Positions 25,070 through 36,389 of a DNA stretch of 64,000 nt are shown here, in pieces. Position 1 is the stretch's first letter. Every line of letters starts with the position of its first letter. A model generated the notes under the pieces. It was not told where the DNA came from. It searched no databases and worked only from the letters and a program-made list of their open reading frames with translations. The stretch is taken from assembly GCF_902635505.1 (NCBI RefSeq), contig NC_045429.1:427269669-427333668 (forward strand), read 5' to 3'. Made by a program: the position numbers and the translations under genes. Origin of the DNA: Sarcophilus harrisii. Its lineage: Eukaryota > Chordata > Mammalia > Dasyuromorphia > Dasyuridae.

Positions 25070-25212
25070 TTTTCTTTTTCTTCTTAAGCAATTGGGGTTA
25101 AATGACTTGCCCAGGATCACACAGCTGGGAAGTGTTTGAGGGCAGATTTGAACTCAGGTCCTCCTGACTTCAGGGCTGATTCTCTATCCACTGTGCCACC
25201 TAGATGCCCCAG
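25070..25212 (-). mobile_element. Marsupial tRNA-derived SINE in S100A11 intron 2
   Basis: Reverse copy: gcaattggggttaaatgact, cacacagctgggaagtgttt, cactgtgccacctagatgcccc. Confidence 0.85.
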
Positions 25213-25379
25213 CTGTTCCATTTCTAGATAGTTCCAATTGGCACAAATTTTTCCCCTTATAATGGGTTGAAACCCATTGCCTCTCTATAACTTTTACTCT
25301 ATTGGTCTTGATTCTATCCCCAAGGGTGAAGTGGGCTAGATAGAATCTGACATAAAGCAGCTCTCCATATATCTGAGAA

Positions 25380-25920
25380 TAATGATGTCATTTCTTCAGG
25401 CTAAAAATCTTTAACTTTTTCAACTATTCTTCTAATGCGATGGTTTTGAGTTTCCCCACTTGGACTTCCTGTTTTTGATGAGCTTTGTAATGATAATGTC
25501 TCTTCTAAAAAGCAGAACACAAAAATTAATTCTATGGGTGTGGTCTGACTAAGGCAAAATATTATAAGACTGTCACTATTCTTGGGTTTATTCTGGACTT
25601 TTCTATTAATAAAGCCTAAAAACCCACAGGCCATTTCAGTTACCATCCCTACCCTATGGAGTCATATGTAGTCAGTCCACTAAACCTCTCAAGGTTTTTT
25701 TTTTTTTTTTCATATAAATTGTTTTCTAGCTCCATTTCTTTCCTCCCATCTTTTACTCTTTTTTTTTTTTGGAACCAAGTGTAAGGACTTTTTATTTCCC
25801 TCCATTAAATTTCCTCCTGTCAGCTTCAAGCTACCATTTGGGCTTTGTTGGATCATTTCAGACTGTCAGTCAAGATACCTGTTGTCTCTCCAACTTTGGA
25901 GAGTAGCTCTCATTTCTGGT
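25380..25920 (-). mobile_element. CR1/L3-clade LINE fragment, inverted, in S100A11 intron 2
   Basis: Reverse complement of CR1 text: tcttcaggctaaaaatcttt, ttctaatgcgatggttttga, tgggtgtggtctgactaagg. Overlaps in consensus position with the plus-strand fragment at 24195-24645. Confidence 0.65.
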
Positions 25921-25973
25921 CTGTTCAGTGACTAAAACTATAGGCAGAAGGTTTAGGAACTGTTCTCTAGTAC

Positions 25974-26132
25974 CTGTGAGAAGGAGGCCAGTTCTGTATG
26001 CATGAAGCTCAGGAACTCGGTCTTGGAGAGGGTGTTTGGAGAGTTCGTAATCTCCCGGCCAGCATACCTCTGGAAAACAGCTATCATGGACTCAATGCAT
26101 CTCTCTGTTTCAGTGGGGGTGACTTTTTTGGC
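25974..26132 (-). CDS. S100A11: S100A11 coding exon with N-terminal EF-hand
   Basis: Encodes 53 residues beginning AKKVTPTETERCIESMIAVF and ending TELASFSQ, in phase 0. The block TPTETERCIES...IAVFQ.YAG...TLSKTEFLSFM.TELA is diagnostic for S100A11, a homodimeric Ca2+-binding S100 protein that binds annexins and acts in keratinocyte growth control and membrane repair (family knowledge). The exon is bounded by a pyrimidine-rich acceptor ending CCAAAG just above 26132 and a donor CAG|GTACT just below 25974. The S100-type pseudo-EF loop reads YAGREITNSPNTLSK, which by eye is two residues longer than human YAGKDGYNYTLSK. There is no in-frame ATG at the exon start, so the initiator must come from an upstream exon. 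Confidence 0.95.
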
Positions 26133-27324
26133 CTTTGGAAAGGAAACAACAGGTATAGATTATAATCAGCAAAATTATAATTAGTAATGTAATTATGGAA
26201 CACATAAGTGAACTCAGTTGGTGTGAGGAGAACATTTTAATACAAAAGAGTAAGAAGGATTTTCCCATGGATAGGGTTTTCTTTAGGAACCTTTGGTTCT
26301 AAGCCAAATAAAATTATGTTATGTTATGTCCTCTGTCCCATTTCCTTGATCCCTATATATTGTTCACATTTAACAATAAATAGTGCTTTGAGGTAGGTAC
26401 CAGGAGGTAGTTAGTATAAGTAATCTTATCCCCATTTTATAGATGAAGATACTGAGGGAGAGGCTATGTCTTGTCCAAAAAAAATTGTTTTAGCCAAGTA
26501 TTTGGAAGATTGTTGCAAAGAAGATTTAGGTTTATTCTGCTTGGTTGTAGAGAACAAAACACATTATAAACCAGGAGAAGTATTAAAGAGACTCATTTAT
26601 GCACACAAGGAAAAATTTCCTAATGACTTAGAGTAAAATGCTTAGGGAGAAGTAGTGAGATTTTCCTATTCTTCCTCTCCCCAGTGCTGCAACCTGTTAT
26701 ACATAGCTTATCACGGGCAATAAGAGCAGTGAAAGGCATGTATCTTTATTATTTGAAGAATTTTAAATTGTATCTAAGGAACCATCATAGAATAAGAAAG
26801 AGTGTTTGATTCAGATTCAGAGGACCTTCTAACTAATGCCCAAATCCTGCCACTTATTTGTTGTGTAATTTTGAGTAAGTCTTCTGTGCCTCAGTTTCCT
26901 ACTTTGTAAATGAGGGCATTAACACTTGTACTCTCTCTCTCACAGGATAGTTGTGGAGGCAGCACGGTGGCTCTGGAATCAGATGATCCAAGATCAAGAC
27001 CTACACTGTCACTTACTACCTGGGGGTCTTGGGCAGGAAACAATTTCTCTGGCTATCAGTTTCCCCATGTAAGAATATGGATTCTCCTGGTCCCTAAGGT
27101 CTGCTACAGCTTTATGTCCACGATCCTGAGTATAAGAACTTATAAATCTGAAAGAATCCCAGACTATTGAAAGCTTCAACAGCCGCAAGCGCTGTTACCC
27201 ACAAATGGGGTTTTTTCTCACTACAGAAACCATAAGAAAGGGAGCAGAAATCCAAAGGAGTGTGGACCTGGGTGGGTTCCCTCCTCTGGTGGACAAAGAA
27301 AATAAACGCAGCCTCTTAAAGAAT

Positions 27325-27476
27325 TTAAAGGGTTGTCTGATCTATGTCTGGCCACGGGACCCAGATGGCTCCAGAGGAGAAAATGAGGCTGGTGACTTTG
27401 CACAGCCCCCCTCACTTCAATCCGATTCACTTGTGTGTCAAGGTCTCCCCGAGAGAACAAAGGACAAATAACAAGG
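27325..27476 (+). mobile_element. Marsupial SINE (gaacaacaa-tailed family) in S100A11 intron 1
   Basis: tctatgtctggccacgggac, ggctccagaggagaaaatga, ctggtgactttgcacagccc, gagagaacaaaggac. Confidence 0.7.
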
Positions 27477-27479
27477 AAC

Positions 27480-27715
27480 CGCCAGGGGGCGCCAGGGTGG
27501 ATAGAGGGCCAGTTCTGCAGTCAAGAAAACTCATCTTCCTGAGCTCAGATCTGACCTCACACATTTGACTAGCTGTGTGATTCTGGGCAAGTCACTTCAC
27601 CCTATTTGCCTCAGTTTCTTCATCTGTAAAATGGCCTGAAGAAAAAAATGGCAAATTGCCAAGAAAATCTCAAATGCAGTCACAAAGAACAACTCAACAA
27701 TAATGAAAGGGATTC
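27480..27715 (+). mobile_element. RTE-tailed marsupial SINE in S100A11 intron 1
   Basis: Head cgccagggtggatagag, body ctagctgtgtgattctgggc, tail aatggcaaattgccaag, agtcacaaagaacaactc. Confidence 0.8.
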
Positions 27716-27889
27716 AACCAAAGAAAATCTCAACATTATCTTAGGTCCCACTAATAGCCCATTATTTGTAACGATGATAATTGTGATGGTTTGGGGGCTT
27801 GTGAGCTGCCCAGAGTCCAGAACCAGAATACTTTCCTGTATTCACTCAGTTTTTTGGGGTCAGGGAAGCTTTTCTTGATCTCCTCCCAG

Positions 27890-28060
27890 TTTGTGCTCTC
27901 TCCCCTTCTTGCCCCCAAATTTCTTTGTTTTTACTTATCTATGGACTTCCTACCTCCTTACCCCTAATAGATAGAATGTAATATCTTTGAAGGTGGGAAC
28001 TGTGCTAACAGGATTGTGCCTTGTCCACAGTAAGCACTTAGTAGGGGGGTTATTGAATTG
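27890..28060 (+). mobile_element. L2-like LINE 3' end in S100A11 intron 1
   Basis: ttacttatctatggacttcc, atctttgaaggtgggaactg, tccacagtaagcacttagta. Confidence 0.5.
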
Positions 28061-28370
28061 AACTGAAGAGGCAACAGATTCCTATATGGTTCCCAAAAAG
28101 AACACTTTGGTGGGAAGGAAATGGGTCAGTAGGTGATGTGAGATGAGTATGGGCTCTCTCTCTGTCTCTTTATCTTCACCTCTGTCTGGCCCCTGTTCCA
28201 TTAGTTCTTCCCAAGATCCCGAGCTGGGGTGACATAGTTTAGATCCCCCTTAAATCTCCTGGTTTTGGATAAATCCCCTTCCCCATCTAGATAAGATAAG
28301 TCAAAGGTGGAATTTTTCTAAAGGTACTTTCACTAAGAAGAACAATAAAGAAAAAGCTAATGGAAAATAA

Positions 28371-28430
28371 AAGAATTCCTCCAGATAAAGCTCCAGAGTG
28401 AAGAATTCCTCCAGATAAAGCTCCAGAGTT
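28371..28430. repeat. 30-bp tandem duplication
   Basis: Two adjacent 30-bp units beginning aagaattcctccagataaag, differing only at the last base. Inside S100A11 intron 1. Confidence 0.95.
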
Positions 28431-30770
28431 CTCTTTTCCTATCTTTAGTTCCTAACTTTACCAGAGCCATTGTCTTTTCATCCTAACAGAATGAAAGAAA
28501 CATGTGGCCCAGGGAGGGGCTCTGTTTGGGCTGGGCTGGATGAGTCACCGATTGTTAGACTGGCTTTCATTTGTGAGACCTCTGTGCTCCTTTTTGGTTC
28601 TCACAGATGCTTCTACCTCTTTTCTCAGCTGTCTCACCAGATTCCAAAGTGGTTTTCTCATTTTGCTTCATGTTTCCAGAAGTCGCAGCTCCCCCAGCCC
28701 CAAGAGTTTTGAATGGGAATGTTGTAATTTAAAGGATTTTTCTCTGCAAGCTCTAGTGGATCTGGTGGAGACAATGATAACCTCTGTACTCTTTTTTTTT
28801 TTTTTCACCCTTAAAGTTTCTAAAGGAAAAGATTGAGAAAGAAGAAAGGAGGAAGTGGGGGAAAGGAGAGATTGCTTCAAAATTAAATGTCTGGTGTGCT
28901 AGCAATATCACTGGGTTTGAAGGGACCTGGGTTTAAATGCTGGCTTTTTAATCTGCAGGGCCTTTGGACAAGTCCCAGCCTTTATGAACCTTCTTACCTC
29001 TCTATAAGGGGTTGGGCTTGGGGTCCTCTAGAGTCCTTTCCAATTCTGAATCTATAATCTTAATGTAGATAGGATCATCTGTGTATCTGTGACATGTAGG
29101 AGAGATGGACTATTTGTTCTCTCTAAAGAAGATTTAAAAAGAGCTTCCCATTTACTGGATGACTTGCCTTAGGCTTTGAGCCATTCACACATGTGATAAC
29201 TTATCACTAGATAATATCCATGAGTTATGGGGAGTGGATTTCTGGAACCAAAGACATATTTGTGAAAAGTAATTTTAAGGGAAGGATATACTGGAAAATA
29301 AAGATGATAAATAACAAAAGACATCAATATATTTTGTCCAAAAGGAAAAAAAGGCAACCCCCCCTCCAAAAAATAAAAGAAAAAGGAAAAAAAAGTAAAC
29401 TCATATTAAAAAGTATCTTCCCCCAAAATGTCTACTTTGTCTTGTGATTCTCTGATCTAAGTTCTAAACATGAGTAATGAATGTTATCAAGGAGAAAGAG
29501 AAATTCTATTAAAAGTGGGGAGGGGTGTGGCACATAGGAAGATTGCACATTGGGAAAAAAACCACTCCAAGAAAACCAAACTACCCTCAGATATTAGAAA
29601 GGAAATCGATTTTGGAGATGAATGAAAAGGCAAGATAGAGGAATAAGAAAAGAGAATAAATCTAGGGAAGGATATAATCAGTAGAGTTGGGAGAAGAGGT
29701 TTGGGTTAGGGCAAGGCGTATGTCTAAATCAGAGAGAATTTCCCAATGTGGAGTGATTACACACACCAGGAGAGATGAGAGGCTTGTTAAGGGGGCACAG
29801 GAAATATTTGGTAAATAATTTATTATGATAAAATTTATTATTATTGAAATTAATTAATCTGTTTTATTTCTTAGTTCCTTACGCATGGTAAACTCTAGAA
29901 TTTTGTTTCATATTGAAGGAGTATGAGAAAGCTCATTAAAAATTAAAATACTCAAGGATCAAAAAAAAAAAAAAAGAATGAGCTCCCTTGGCCTGGACTC
30001 AAGAAAGAATGCAAGGGAAAAAAAGAGTTGAAAGAGGGATAATTTAGAGTCTGGGACTGGGGCTCCTCCCACATATTTGGCTGTGGTTAGGCTTAGCTAC
30101 AGTATTTTGTTTCAGTGTTTTTCTCCCTTGGCAGCTGACCAGGGTTTAAGTGAAACTCCATTTCTTTCTCAGGATTTGCAAGATCAAATCCCAAATTTTC
30201 CCTTTTTGGGAACACACAGTCAGGTCTCTCTGGGCTTCCTTAGCCACAGTCCCCCAAATCCTCTTTCTTCCTGTGGTTTTTGCTTGGTCCCTCCCAGCTC
30301 CTTTGGGTGAGACCTGCCTTGGGGCCCCTCAGATATGGAAAGGAAATCCCAGTAATTATTTGCATTATTATTATGCCTAATATTAATGAATGCTCAGGAC
30401 CCAAGAGGGATGAGGAAGTAGCCAATTACACCTTTGATCCCTTGCCAGGAAGGTTTTTAATCTCATTCAAAGTGCCCAGTACAACTATCAGAGGAGAGGG
30501 ATCTTTCCCTGCCCCCTCATTCCTCACCCCTCATCTCAATTAATGAGAAGGTTGGAATCTCACACCCATGTTCTTGGGATGAGTATGAATCTAGGACTCC
30601 TTCTCTCTCCAGCTTCCCCCCCCCCCCCAAACTGAGCAAGAAGCCTTTTTTCTTTCTTTCTTTTTGCAAGGAGAGCAGACAAATGAGAAATGACATTCCA
30701 GAAACCTGTTGGAAACTCTGCTGCTGCTTTGGGGTCAAGAGGAAGACAAATAAAAAAAAAATTACTTTAC

Positions 30771-30773
30771 CAT
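30771..30773 (-). CDS. S100A11: Probable S100A11 start codon (end of exon 1)
   Basis: The next exon opens in phase 0 with Ala-Lys and no ATG, so exon 1 should end exactly in ATG followed by a GT donor. On the minus strand at 30765-30780 the sequence reads CTCAACA-ATG-GTAAAGT: a start codon with A at -3, G at +4 after splicing, and a good donor (GTAAAG). Distance to exon 2 is 4.6 kb, similar to the human intron 1. This is inference from phase and splice consensus; the 5' UTR and transcription start are not proven. Other ATG|GT sites were not excluded exhaustively. Confidence 0.5.
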
Positions 30774-30829
30774 TGTTGAGTGAAGAGAGACTGGAAGCAG
30801 GACTTCTAGCAAGTAGCGTCAGAGAGCAA

Positions 30830-30935
30830 GCAAATGCTATAAGCAACGGATTTGTGGGGCTCCGAACTTATCTCTGGATGACCAACACCCCTTTCGCTTG
30901 GGTTACATTGCTCAGGAGTTAGTCAGACAGCCCCT
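30830..30935 (-). promoter_or_regulatory. Possible S100A11 proximal promoter
   Basis: Just upstream of the proposed exon 1. On the minus strand there is a weak TATA-like TTATAG at about 30838-30843 and an AP-1-like TGACTAA at about 30920. No CpG island is visible. AP-1 control is usual for epidermal differentiation complex genes (family knowledge). Support is weak and depends on exon 1 being right. Confidence 0.25.
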
Positions 30936-30998
30936 TCTCTCTGGTTGGCCCACATGATTTCCTGCAGATCTGAACGTGTCTAAGCACATAGCCACACC

Positions 30999-30999
<1 letters not shown>

Positions 31000-31046
<47 letters not shown>
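31000..31046. repeat. (AC)n microsatellite
   Basis: About 23 perfect AC dinucleotides, just upstream of the proposed S100A11 promoter. Confidence 0.98.
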
Positions 31047-31050
<4 letters not shown>

Positions 31051-31734
31051 ACAATTCAGGGAAAGCTTTTATTATTATTTTTTTGCTTAGCTTTTTTTTG
31101 GGAGGGATTTCTCTTCCCTTAAGAAAAAGAAGCCTAGGACTTTTATTATTTTTTTTCTTTTTCTTTTTTTTTTTCTTTAAAGGGAAGTCATATATAAAAA
31201 AGGCATAGTTTTTGAGAATTGTTCCTCTTTTGTAATTATCCCCAAAACTTTCCCTTTCCTATTTGGTAATAATAACGATTGTAATAATTAACTCACACAG
31301 ACCTGTAACATTTTATGACTTACAGAACTTCCCCACAACACTCTTGTAAAGTAAATATTCCAGGTATAATTATTTCCGTTTTACCAATGAGGAAACTGAG
31401 TCAAGAGCATTAAGTGGTAGACGTCTTTCCTAATTCTCCCAGTTGCTAGAATTCTCTACCCCTCCTTCAAATGATCAGGTATTAATTTCCTATGTAGCAA
31501 TATGTAAAGCAGCTGAGCTTCAGATTTGTGAAGAAATATTGTACGTTGCTTACTCTATGACAGGCATTGTGTTGAATACTTACAAATATTATCTCATTTG
31601 AGGCTAATAACAAACTTAGGAGAATGTTATTATTATCCTAACTTTATGTTACAGTTATCTTTTCCACACCCTGGAGTTAGGTGCTTACTCAATCTGGAAA
31701 ATCCCTGTAAAGTGTTTTGGCCCTTCCTTTGTAC

Positions 31735-31925
31735 TAGAGAAAAAGTTTGAATTATTATGCTATTAAAAGATAAACTATATTGATATTATACATATATTTT
31801 ATATATTTGTGAGTTTCTTAGCTTTTTCTGTATTGTCTGTGGCTTTTGTACAATTCCCAAATTTCCATTTAATTTCTCATGATATCCCATGATAGGGAAA
31901 GTTACAATGTGGAAGGGATACCTAG
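31735..31925 (+). repeat. Unclassified dispersed repeat, copy 2
   Basis: gtttgaattattatgctatt, aaaagataaactat, catttaatttctcatgat, agggaaagttacaatgtgga: same order as at 5550-5785. Confidence 0.6.
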
Positions 31926-32049
31926 AGAAAACTGAAACTGAGAAAGGGCAAATGACTTCCCCAGGATCATGCTGAAGAAGTGTCTGAAGCTAGATTTGAA
32001 CACAAGACTCTGACTCTTGGCCTAGAGCTCTATCTATTACACCTCCAGA

Positions 32050-32300
32050 TGCTTCTTCTGAGGAAGATCTGAGTCTGAATCCTGTCTCAGATACTTCCTA
32101 GCTGGACAAGTCACTTAACCTTAGCCTCAGTTTCCTCATCTGTAAAATGGGGATAATGATGGTACCTAACTAACAGCATGAATATGAGAATCAAATGACA
32201 CAACATTTGTAAAACCTTTAGCACAATGCCTGGCACATAAAAAGCGCTATAGAATTGCTATCTTATTATTACTGTTACTGTTACCATCATCATCATCATT
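32050..32300 (+). mobile_element. MIR SINE
   Basis: ctcagtttcctcatctgtaa, aatggggataatgatggtac, cacaatgcctggcacataaa in MIR order. Confidence 0.8.
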
Positions 32301-32780
32301 ATTATATTTACCAATTTTGTTACTGGGCAAGTTATTTAACTTCACTGCTTACCTCAGTGTCCTCATCTGTAAATAGGGATAATAAGGGTACCTACTTCAC
32401 AGGGTTGTTGTCAGGATTAAGTGAGATAACATTGTAATATAAATGCTAACTATTTTTAGTAGTAATAGTACATTATAATGGTTAGAGCAATGTCCATCCA
32501 GTAGGGAAAACCTGATTTTCTGTATGATCTTGGGCAAGCCCAAATTAGTTTCTCAGTGGCCTGGATAACTTCCTAAAGTTCCAAGTGTCAGAACAGTTGC
32601 CTGTTTTCATTGATAGGCACTCACTGGGAGTCATCTAAACCAATTCAATACCATGACTAATCCAGAGCATGTATATGTATGTGGGCATAGGATGTCTATT
32701 CCATGAGAATTTAAGCTCCATGAGGGCAGTGACTGTTCTATTTAGTGGCTTTTACATAATAGCTACTTAATAAATGCTTT

Positions 32781-33810
32781 GTGAAGCCATTCTCCAATTG
32801 ATAAATGGATAAAGAGGATGTGGACAGATGATTTTCAGATAAAGAAATTAAAACCTTTCTAGTCATATGAATAAATTCTCTGGATTAGAGAAATGCAAAT
32901 TAAGACAACTCTGAGGTACCACCATACACCTCTCAGATTGGCTAAGATGGTAGGAAAACAAGGATAAATGTTGGAGGAAATGCGGAAAAACTGAAACACT
33001 AATACATTATTGGTGGAGTTGTGAACTAATCCATCATTCTGGAGAGTAGTTTGGACCTATGCCCAAGGGACTATCAAATTGCATATTGTTTAATATAACA
33101 GTGTCACTGCTGAGTCTGTATTCCAGAGAGATTATAAAAAAGGGAAAAGGACCCACATGTGCAAAAATGTTTGTAGCAGCCAAACTGTAGCAGCAGTTTG
33201 TGGCAGGGAACTGGAAACTGAGTGGATGTTGGGGAATGGCTGAACAAGTTATGGGAATATGAATGTTATTGTTCTATAAAAAAATAAAACAATCAGCAGG
33301 ATGATTTCAGAAAGGCCTAAAGAGACTTGCATGAATTGTTGCTAAGTGAAATGAGCGGAACCAGGAGAACACTGTACATGGCAACAACAAGGTTATGGAA
33401 TGATTTACTCTGATGGACGTGGCTCTTTCAACAGTGAGGTGATTCAGGCCAATTCCAATAGACTTGTGATGGAGAGAGCCATCTGAATCAGAAGGAGGAG
33501 TATGGGTATTGAAGGTATATCACAACATAGTATTTTCGCCTTTTTTGTTGTTGTTTGCCTACTTTTTTCTCTTTCTCTCCTCCCCCCGCCCCTCCTTTTT
33601 GATCTGATTTTTCTTGTGCAGCATGATAAATGGGGAAATATATATAGAAGAATTACACTTGTTTAACATATATTGGATTACTTTCTATCTAGGGGAGAGG
33701 GTAAAGGAAAGGGAAGGCAAAAATTTGAAACACTAGATTTTGCAAGGGTGAATGTTGAAAATTATCTTTGCATGTATATTTTGAAAATAAAAAGCTATTA
33801 TTTAAAAAAA
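32781..33810 (+). mobile_element. L1 LINE 3' end (about 1.0 kb)
   Basis: agccattctccaattgataa, attaagacaactctgaggta, ggacccacatgtgcaaaaat, ggaatggctgaacaagttat, cttgtgcagcatgataaatg, ending tgaaaataaaaagctatta plus an A-rich tail. Only the end of ORF2 and the 3' UTR remain. Confidence 0.9.
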
Positions 33811-33834
33811 TAAATACTTGGTGATTGATTGATT

Positions 33835-34125
33835 GACTCTGGCCTTGATCCCCATTTATTCCTTGGATTTGTAATTTTGGTTCCCCTAGAAGCTTAGATT
33901 TCTCCTCTGCATCATTAGGCTGTCACAGACAAGTCTTTCTTCTTTCATAACCAGGCCTTCATGTTACTTCCTGGACATCTCCACACCATACCATTGCCCT
34001 CCTCTAAAACTGCCCCTCCTTTATGTATTATCTCCCCTCTCTCATAAAACACAAACTTTGCCATCATGTATTTGTGTTTCCATTGCGTAGCACAGAGCTT
34101 GGCACATTATAATTGATTAATAAAT
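33835..34125 (+). mobile_element. L2-like LINE 3' end
   Basis: ttcctggacatctccacacc, cattgcgtagcacagagctt, ggcacattataattgattaataaa. Confidence 0.5.
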
Positions 34126-34531
34126 TTCTCTCTGTGTGTCTCTTTGTCTCTAATTCCCTCCCACTTCTCTGTCCTTCTCTCTTTGTCTGTTTCTCCATAA
34201 GTGACTTCTCTGTGGTGAAACAGCCAGTAAGCGTAGGACTTATGATACAAAGCAAGATCTTCTGACTTCAACACTAGTGTTCTTCATATCATAAAATTTG
34301 GAGCTGAGAAGAACCAAAATTATCATATAGTTTTTTTTTTATAAATGAGGATATTGAACCTTAGAGAGAGGAACTGAGTCATAAAAGTTGTCCAAGTTCA
34401 CACAGAAAATAAATAGTAGAGCTGGAGTTCAAACTCAGGGATTCTTTACTTGTGCTAATTTCCTACTAACTTGCTATTGTTCAGGAATTAGAAATGAATC
34501 ACAAGATTTATTTTTGTATTTAAGATGTATG

Positions 34532-34678
34532 GGGACAGCTAGGTGGTGCAGTGGATAGAGCACCAACCCCAAAGTCAGGAGGACCTGAATTCAAATCTGA
34601 TCTCAGACACTTCACACTTCCTGGCTGTGTGACCCTGGGCAAGTCACTTAACCCCAATTGCCTCAGGAAAAAAAAAGG
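34532..34678 (+). mobile_element. Marsupial tRNA-derived SINE, nearly full length
   Basis: ggggacagctaggtggtgca, gtggatagagcaccaa, gtcaggaggacctgaattc, tgtgaccctgggcaagtcac, ccccaattgcctcagg, A-tail. One of the best-preserved copies here. Confidence 0.92.
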
Positions 34679-35015
34679 ATGTATGTAAGATTCTTTATTA
34701 TATGTAGGTCCAGAGTTCTAGAATGCAAAGAACTGGGACATTATGCTTAGTATATACTAAGGGAATTCAACAATCACAGCCAATGATGTATAGTAAAGTT
34801 CTGGGCTCTTCCTTTAAGCCTTCCTTAGTTTGGCAAAGTCTTGCTCCCTGACATTAGAAATAGCTAGAGAGAAATCAACCTTTCCTTTCTAAAGCTCGGA
34901 ATAAGCTGAGGTTTTCGAGGAAAGCTAAGAATAACAAAAGATTAAAAAAAAGTTTTACGGGGGTGGATTGGAGAGAGGATCAAAGAAATGAGAGAGCTGC
35001 ATCTTGGGACCTAGA

Positions 35016-35199
35016 ACAACACTTCTTAAACTGTGGGTCTGTGACCTCATGTACTGAAGGTGTGGGTTGTGAAATTATGGTTTATTAACAATAAGTATTT
35101 GGTATGTATACCTTTTTTATATGCCATATACCTGGGATCTTGTAAAGATTTCTCCAGGGAAAAGGGGTCATGAGTGGGAAAAGTTTAGGAAGTCTTAGT
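35016..35199. mobile_element. hAT-type MITE, copy 2
   Basis: cacttcttaaactgtgggtc, tatggtttattaacaataag, aaaagtttaggaagtctta: same plan as 13826-14011 and 52241-52433. Confidence 0.65.
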
Positions 35200-35719
35200 C
35201 TGGGAGCTCTGGTAGGTAAGTGGGGCAATTGCAAAGTGGATATAATTGTACTTATTGGTAAGAACAAAATGGTGACAACTGGACTTCCTAGCTTTCACTC
35301 TTTTGATTTTCCTCACTTTCATTCAGTGTTCCCAGGAAGGCTCTAAGACAGATATATGCTCATTCCTCGTATCCCAAGAGTTTTTCCTCTATTTATTTAA
35401 AGAAATTGATTTTTCCAAGACCCCATGATTATTCATTTCAAAAATGATTTTGTGTGGGTGACTTTGGATGTTGGGGTGAGGGTTAAATGCATCTGAAATA
35501 AGATGCATGAATTGTAAAGCATAGTGGAGAGAGGAGTAGCTTTCACACATCAATATATATTTCTCAATGAGATGAGAATTTTTTTTTTTTGTTTACTTCC
35601 TGTAACTGCTAGCTAGGGGCCCCAAACAAGCAAAAGATAACAATTGCCTGGAAACATATCCATATCTCCTCCATCTTTTAAAACGTCACCCCCCCTCCCC
35701 CAATAAAACACATTCAAAG

Positions 35720-36270
35720 ACCTCGATTGCTTCATCTATGTCCATTATCTACTGTCCCATATCTCTTTTCTCTATCATGGCCACCTTTCTTGAGAAATCC
35801 TTCTATAATCTGTCATCATTTCTTCTCCTCCTCTCTTTCTACAAAACATTCCATTGTCTGGCTTCAGACCTCTTTATTTACCCAAATCCTCTCCATCTAA
35901 AATGATCATTGACCTCTCTCTTTCTAAATCTAATGGTCTTTTCTAACTCTTTATCCTTGTCCTCTGTAGCCTTTGGCACTATTTATTATCCCCTACTTGA
36001 TATTCTCTTCTCACCAAGGATTTTGTGACTTTGCTCTCTCCTGCTTCTTCTGCTACCTGTCTGACTGTTGCTTCTCAGTCTTTTTTGCTGGATCTTTCTC
36101 CAAGTCAAGTCCATTAACAATGGGGGTTCCCCAAGGTTCCGTCCTGAATTCTTTTCTATACATTATTTTACTTGCTGATCTTGTCAGTATTTATGGATTC
36201 AAGGATCACTTCTAATCAGAAGACTTTCATGTGTATTTATCTATATCAAACCTTTCTCCTAATCTCCATT
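35720..36270 (+). mobile_element. L2/L3-class LINE reverse transcriptase fragment
   Basis: Translated frame contains MGVPQGSVLN, matching the GVPQGSVLGP motif of CR1/L2 reverse transcriptases. DNA text caaggattttgtgactttgc, ctacctgtctgactgttgct is typical. The frame is short, ending at 36215. Confidence 0.8.
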
Positions 36271-36389
36271 CTCACACCACTAAATACTTATTGTACATCT
36301 CAAAATAGATTTTCCATAGATACATATGCACACACATACATACCTACTACACACATGCAAAAATATAGTAGTTCTTTTCAAGATGGCAA

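Larger units (their letters stand above)
22955..30810 (-). other. S100A11: S100A11 gene (transcription unit)
   Basis: Inferred extent of the S100A11 locus, from a possible weak TATA-like site near 30838-30843 to just past the poly(A) signal at 22980-22985. Coding parts are 30771-30773 (ATG only, probable), 25974-26132 and 23114-23269. This gives introns of about 4.64 kb (26133-30770) and 2.70 kb (23270-25973). The layout of a 5' exon contributing little or no coding sequence plus two EF-hand exons is the usual S100 plan. The introns are mostly repeats (SINEs, CR1/L3 and L2 fragments). The 5' boundary is a guess. Confidence 0.75.

Noticed and set aside
27205-27568. Overlapping ORFs of 74-88 codons on both strands near 27.2-27.6 kb
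   Set aside because: They fall on two SINEs inside S100A11 intron 1 and show no domain or splice logic.
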